Positions 56,754-64,000 of a DNA stretch of 64,000 nucleotides are shown in pieces. The DNA is taken from the NCBI GenBank assembly GCA_965649825.1, contig OZ287699.1:992001-1056000 (forward strand), in the 5' to 3' direction. The translations under genes and the position numbers were made by a program. Positions within the stretch are counted from its first letter, which is position 1, and each line of letters begins with the position of its first letter. The notes beneath the pieces were generated by a model. The model searched no databases. It was not told where the DNA came from and was given only the letters and a program-made list of their open reading frames with translations. This DNA comes from Penicillus capitatus. Taxonomy: Eukaryota; Chlorophyta.

Positions 56754-57974
56754 TCAGTGTGATCGTTTTTCCTCCATTTTCGCACACGACGTGTATGGCA
56801 TCCACGACATGGCGAATTGCGTCATGTACCAAGGAAAGCAATAGTTATGTCGTCGATAGCTGCACAAATCCCAGCGATTCACGAAAACTTGGATCTCTTT
56901 CTTTCCTTGGCTCCAGCAGCGAGCGCCGTTGATGTGATTGAATAAGAGGGGCTTCATGGTGTAGCAGTCGTCTCGATCGCAACGGGGGCGATAGAGATAC
57001 TTATGTTCATCAATGAAATCATACTCCGTTATCTCGGCACGGATAAATGCGGCTTGATCGGATGCATCCCTCTCTGTATCCAACTGTGTGGCCCATCTCT
57101 GCAGAACGGCAGCAGACCATATCCGATGCGCAATGAATATTCCGGTGTGAACAATTCCGTTGATATGCGATGGGTTGTTCTCGGGGAAGACAAAGATCTG
57201 CGTGTCCTCGTTGAATCGGTCTTTGTAGTCCCGCACAAATTCCTCCAGTCCATGGAGTGTCTCTCCGGCCACCAACATATCGCAATCCATATAAATCAAT
57301 ACTTCAATTTCTGGATCGGGCATCAGTTCAAAAACACGCGTTTTGTATTTCTTGCTTCTCAGTCGATTGCCGCGGGTCTTGTAGAGACTCGGAATGGCAA
57401 AGCCGGAGGCCAGGTCGTCTTGTACATCGATAATATGAGCGTCTATGGAACAGTCTGTCCAGATTGAATTCTGAGTGAAACATCGAGGAGCATCTGTGTA
57501 GAGAAAAATAGCACCGTCCCATCCACCATGCGTTCTCAAACTCTCGACCGCCGCTTCACATTTCAGCTGACGTGCAAAGGGACCGAGTCCAAGCAGAGCA
57601 AATCCTACCCCCGGAATGCTTGTTCGATTTTGGGCACGGCTGACAAGGACGCCTTCATTTGGAGGATGGTCGAGCAACGGGCGTCCCATGTCTTGAGATT
57701 CACCGGATGTGAGATTGGCAATGGAGTGAAGATACAGATGCGAAAAATACAGTGAGATGAAGAGGAAGGCAAGAAGAGGGAAAAAGCAGACCCGTGTCCA
57801 TCGGTGCGATGCGGAGCCATGTCGATGGCGATATCCTTCATCCAACGATAGGGCTGCCGATGGGACGAAATCGGCGAAGCTCTTCCGCTTCGGACTATCA
57901 GCTTTGTTGCGCATAGATCGACGACGACGATGAAAAGAGACAGAGCGAGTAAAGAAGGCATCATCCAGCGGCAT
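56754..57974 (-). CDS. Golgi-type glycosyltransferase (type II membrane, DCD motif)
   Basis: A cytosolic N-terminus of about 60 basic residues is followed by one TM anchor (FFPLLAFLFISLYFSHLYL). The lumenal domain has GWDGAIFLYTD, then VLIYMDCDMLV, a DxD metal/nucleotide-sugar site in the setting typical of family 8-like (GT-A fold) transferases, and DQAAFIRAEITEYDFIDEHKY. Downstream residues NHINGARCW and VNRWDLC support a catalytic domain. The open frame ends at 56754, but its last 20 residues look out of frame. A second frame continuing to 56626 (HVVDAIHVVCENGGKTITL...FDFYGRTLMRP) looks more protein-like. An unresolved intron (length 2 modulo 3) probably joins them, so the 3' end is provisional. 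The acceptor sugar is unknown. Confidence 0.65.
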   Translation of the reverse strand: MPLDDAFFTRSVSFHRRRRSMRNKADSPKRKSFADFVPSAALSLDEGYRHRHGSASHRWTRVCFFPLLAFLFISLYFSHLYLHSIANLTSGESQDMGRPLLDHPPNEGVLVSRAQNRTSIPGVGFALLGLGPFARQLKCEAAVESLRTHGGWDGAIFLYTDAPRCFTQNSIWTDCSIDAHIIDVQDDLASGFAIPSLYKTRGNRLRSKKYKTRVFELMPDPEIEVLIYMDCDMLVAGETLHGLEEFVRDYKDRFNEDTQIFVFPENNPSHINGIVHTGIFIAHRIWSAAVLQRWATQLDTERDASDQAAFIRAEITEYDFIDEHKYLYRPRCDRDDCYTMKPLLFNHINGARCWSQGKKEIQVFVNRWDLCSYRRHNYCFPWYMTQFAMSWMPYTSCAKMEEKRSH

Positions 57975-58203
57975 ATCTCCTCTGTCTCTTCACTGAGACA
58001 GCGTTGACAAGGATTACGTAATCGTTAGCGAGAAGGACAAAACGTCAACGAACGACGCGATGTATCTTTTTAAACAGTGTTAGACTCTAGTTCCCAACGC
58101 CGGTATCCAGGCAATCGTCTCTTTCCGCCGATGCCTCGATGAACAAACGCGTAACGGTCATGGCGGAGAGCATATCGCAGAGGCACCCTTTTATTGCACA
58201 AAA

Positions 58204-60315
<2,112 letters not shown>

Positions 60316-60659
60316 TTTGACGGGTAGGATGCAACCGCGGCACGCTCGACTTTATCAATATTACGTCTTCGAATAGGAAGAGGGAAACGATGGCTGGTAT
60401 GTAATGACGGATGATGATGGAACGGTGGGCTCCAACCCAGCAAACGTCACATCATCTCGTGCTATCTGCCACGAAAGGCGTTGGAAACTCGATGCCGACA
60501 GCAGCGGGCGGTCGTACGTTCGTGCGTGCGTGCGTTCGTACTTAAATGTGTCCTCATTCAAGAGATTCCAATCCATGGGATATCAGTTGCTGTCTTCCTA
60601 GGCATCCTTCGTTGCATCGGGGCATCCCAGTGAACTTGCTAAGGCATGTCCATGTTCGT
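60316..60659. other. Spacer with an inverted-repeat microsatellite
   Basis: No gene. At 60511-60541 a (cgtg)n run is flanked by GTACGTTC and its imperfect reverse complement GCGTTCGTAC. It lies just beyond the 3' end of the phosphorylase gene and upstream of CDPK 2. Confidence 0.5.
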
Positions 60660-63600
60660 TTACGCATCCGCGATTTTGAGCGCCTTCACTTCCCAGATCT
60701 CTTCAGCATACTGACTGATTGTTCTGTCTGAGGAGAAGAAGCCAGAACTGGCTGTATAGATAATCGATCGCTTAATCCACTCCTTCTGATCATTCCACAC
60801 GGCATCGACCTCCTCTTGGGCATCTAGATAGGAGGCAAAATCATTTGCCAGGAGAAACCAGTCATTGCCAATCTGCAGACGAGAGAACACGTAAGAGAGA
60901 AAGAGGGTAGAAGGGATGTCGACCTGCATGTCGTCGATGTTGTCCATGAGGGGCTTGAAGAATTTGGCATCTCCAAACTTGCCGGAACGAATGGCCTTGA
61001 TGACTTTGTCCCATCGCTCATCTGTCGCAAACTCGGCACGCTCGTCGCGAAGACGGGGAACATCTTCTGCATCCACTCCAAAAATGAAGAGCCCTGTGCC
61101 AACCTGCAACCGACAGCATTGCAAGGGTGTGAGAGGGATGCGGCCTACAGGGGCTGTCTTGTTCGTCAGACGGGCCACTTCTTCGGCGATTTCGATGTTT
61201 GCGCCGTCCATGGTCCCGATGATCAGCGATCCATTCATTTGGAATTTCATATTGGAAGTGCCCGACGCCTCTGTACCTGCTGTGCTGATGTGCTGTGACA
61301 AATCCGCAGCTGAAAATGCGACATCTCGCTAAAGACAGTGGGGTTTGCTGCAGAAGGCGTACCTGGGATGAGAGTCTCGGCCAAGGTGACGTTGTAGTCT
61401 GGCAGGAAGTAGACCTTCAACAGATCGCCGACATCAGGGTCGTTGTTGATGACTTCTCCCACTGCCGTCACCAACCGGATCATCCTGTCAGCTGCATGAA
61501 GAATAAGAGTGAGAATTGCGCGGTCACACCTTTTGGCAGCATCGTAAGCTGAAGCTGCTTTTCCTCCAAAGATGCACACTCGAGGTGCAATGTCTTTACG
61601 CTCTTTTGGAGACATCTCCTTCAGTTGCATGTAGCGCCAGATGATGCTCATGATGTTCAAGTGCTGGCGTTTGTATTCGTGAATTCTTTTGATCTGCACG
61701 CGCCGTCGTTGTTGTATGGAACGATGCCTCGATGCTAACCTGGATGTCGAACATCGCATTGGTATCCACGGTATCGCCCGTCAGTTCCTTAATCTTGGCA
61801 GCCAAACGTTCCTTGTTCTTCTGCTTGACCGATTTCCATTGCTGCTGGAATTCTGGATCCTCTGCCTTGTCCTAAAAATCCTCCTTCCTTTAAAAGGCTG
61901 TCGCAGCGTCCAAACACTCCCTACCCTGATGCTCTCAAGGAGGCCCAAATTGGTTTTCCATTCGTCGTTGCCGAGAGTGGAGGTGAGGAGTTCTGCCAAA
62001 TCTGGATTACAGAATGCCAACCAACGCCTATCCTCGTCACGAGACGTCAGTCAGTCCATAGAAACGAATCCCACAGAGATGCTCTACCGAGGGGTGACGC
62101 CATTTGTCTTGTTCTGGAATTTGTCAGGCCAGATATCAAAGAAATCTTTGAAGATGGTCTCTTTGATGATATCTGAGTGAATGGCGGCCACTCCGTTGAC
62201 GGCAAACGACCCCACAACGGCAAGGTGTGCCATGTTGATCAGCATTTCTCTCTCGTTCCAAGGATTGGGATGGATAATGGAGAGGGCACCGATCTTCTTG
62301 TCGCGGACACCCTTTGACAACCCTGCAAATCGATCCTGTCGGAGACAAGACGTGTCATCATTAGTTTCTGGGTAGCTTCTGCATAGGATGTACTTTGAGC
62401 TGTGCCTTCCACTCTGTGTCGATACGTTCGATGATTTCGAAGACTCGAGGCAGCAGTTCGCTCACAACTGTCACTGGCCATTTCTCAAGCGCTTCTGGCA
62501 TCACTGTGTGATTTGTGAAAGCAAAAACCTGTCACATCACAAACGTCACAACATGCATCATCTCGTACCCCGTTTCTTCACCTTTGTTGTAATCTCCCAG
62601 GCCTTTTCCCATGCGAGATCCTCCTGATCGACCAGGAGCCTCATCATCTCAGCCACACCAATGGTGGGATGTGTGTCATTCAATTGAAAACACTGCTTCT
62701 GGGGCAGAATATCCCAATTGTTCCCGTGTGCTTCCTTGAAACTGCGACATTGGACACAGACGTCACATCAAAGTACCCTCCTCTGTGGGGCGAGCGCACC
62801 GTGCCAAGACATCTTGCAGACTGGCACTGACAAAGAAGTACTGTTGCTTCAATCTCAATTGTTTTCCCTCGTTAGTGGAGTCGTTGGGGTAGAGCACAGA
62901 TGTAATGGCCTCCGCATGCTCACGTTCGTCATATGCCTACACCCAGATGCCAATCATTCGTGAGGGAAAGGGTGCGAAGTGGTTTTGTCTAACGTCATAG
63001 AATTTTCCGACATTGAAGCTCTCCAAATTAAATTCGTTCATCGGTTCGCAGTCCCACAGACGCAGATTCGCCACATTCGATGTGCGGAATCCCGGAATAG
63101 GCATATCGTAAGCGACAGCCACCACCTGTCACATCATCTCACACCCGCACCCACACATCTCACACATTTCGTACTTCCTGTTCTCCAAACGCGACTTTAT
63201 AACGCACATCGGGTCGTTTCATATCCCATGGATTGTTGTTTGACAGCCACACATCTGGCACCTCCTGTTGGTACTTTCCATTATCCAGAATCTATCACAC
63301 ATTGATGTGACAGGCCATCAAAGAGAGAAGGCTGTCTGACTTGCTTAAACATGCCATACTTATACCGGATTCCATATCCCCATCCAGGGAGATTCAGTGT
63401 TGCCATGGCATCCAAGAAACACGCTGCCAATCTTCCCAATCCTCCATTACCCAGCGAGGCATCGCGTTCCTCATCCGAGACGCCTTCCAAATCACTTCCC
63501 AGCTTCTTCACAGCTTCTGAATAGGGCGATTCCAATTCCAAGTTGTGTATCGCATTCCACAGGGATCTTCCCATTAAGAACTCGGCCGACAAGTAATTGA

Positions 63601-64000
63601 TCGTCTTTGGATCTTGTTCCCTGAAAAGCGGCGTCGCACGAGTGTGCGATCGTGGGCGGATGGGAGCACTTCCAAGCATCCATGGTGCGTCTCAAGCGAT
63701 CGAAGAGGTATTCGCGCACACTCCATGCCGCACCGTTGTACGCCGCTTTCTTTGTCATATCGTCACGGTGTCCTCCGCAGAAAAACTCCAATTTCTCGAT
63801 AACGTCATTCGCCAGCGTTTCCGCGTCGCTCGTCACAAATTTTTCAGCCGGTTTCAGGGCAATGCCATTTCCGGGACGCATCTCCACGACGGCGCGTGTG
63901 CGCACAGGGAATGTGCGTTTTTTGGGAGGGGGATCTGAGGCCTTGGCAGAGAGACGCAGTCGATATCTGCGGATGGACGGCCGAGTCGCGAATGTTCGTT
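60660..64000 (-). CDS. Glycogen/starch phosphorylase, N-terminus beyond right edge
   Basis: The enzyme releases glucose-1-phosphate from alpha-1,4-glucan with PLP. Recognised in order: [132 protein letters not shown] and the PLP-lysine region [15 protein letters not shown]. It ends [20 protein letters not shown] with TAA at 60660-60662. Many 43-55-nt introns interrupt it. One (62529-62581) ends TGTGATGTGACAG, and another near 63130 ends GATGATGTGACAG. The frame upstream of the first Met at 63905 stays open to the edge (basic, Ser/Pro-rich), so the start is missing. Whether the enzyme is cytosolic or plastid-located cannot be told here. Confidence 0.95.

Overview
This is a piece of a compact eukaryotic nuclear genome. 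Genes lie on both strands. They are cut by very short introns, 43-62 nt wherever I could resolve them, with one 180-nt exception. Stop codons follow the standard code, and one tRNA gene is present. Two calcium-dependent protein kinases with four EF-hands, a fused HisH-HisF histidine enzyme and a CSP41b-type plastid RNA-binding protein together point to an alga-like protist, with or descended from a plastid. An alveolate, stramenopile or cryptophyte relative would fit, but the sequence alone does not settle which.

Layout. 1-9.8 kb, minus strand: an incomplete WD40-like gene, a 1,927-residue armadillo-repeat protein, the 12-exon imidazole-glycerol-phosphate synthase gene, and tRNA-Ser(UGA). 10.8-17 kb: a TRM10-type tRNA methyltransferase convergent with a 12-exon calreticulin gene (17 bp between their stops), small unknown genes, a DUF1279/FAM210-like membrane protein and another membrane protein. 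17-27 kb: a CLASP-like TOG protein, XPC/Rad4, CDPK 1 and a coatomer-zeta-like protein. 28-46 kb: two large paralogous type I surface proteins with acidic stalks and chlamydial-PMP-like beta-helix repeats. Between them are a 5.8-kb gene-poor stretch, a NOP9-like Pumilio protein and the Fe-S scaffold ISCU. 47-64 kb: a coiled-coil protein, an SMC1-like cohesin subunit, CSP41b, the Fe-S factor Dre2/CIAPIN1, a Golgi-type glycosyltransferase, CDPK 2 and glycogen phosphorylase, which runs off the right edge.

Most genes are unrelated housekeeping functions: repair, cohesion, secretion, Fe-S assembly, calcium signalling and glycogen breakdown. The PMP-like pair is the most distinctive content. The two genes share a nearly gap-free 900-bp core but differ in stalk length and cytoplasmic tail, as expected of a surface-protein family kept similar by gene conversion. 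The second unusual property is the splicing signal: tiny introns, a long branch-site-like motif (TGATGTGAC) close to several 3' splice sites, and several introns that fit only a GC-AG boundary. Exon models were checked by reading frame. For the ARM, HisHF and calreticulin genes and both PMP genes, the summed exons are an exact multiple of three.
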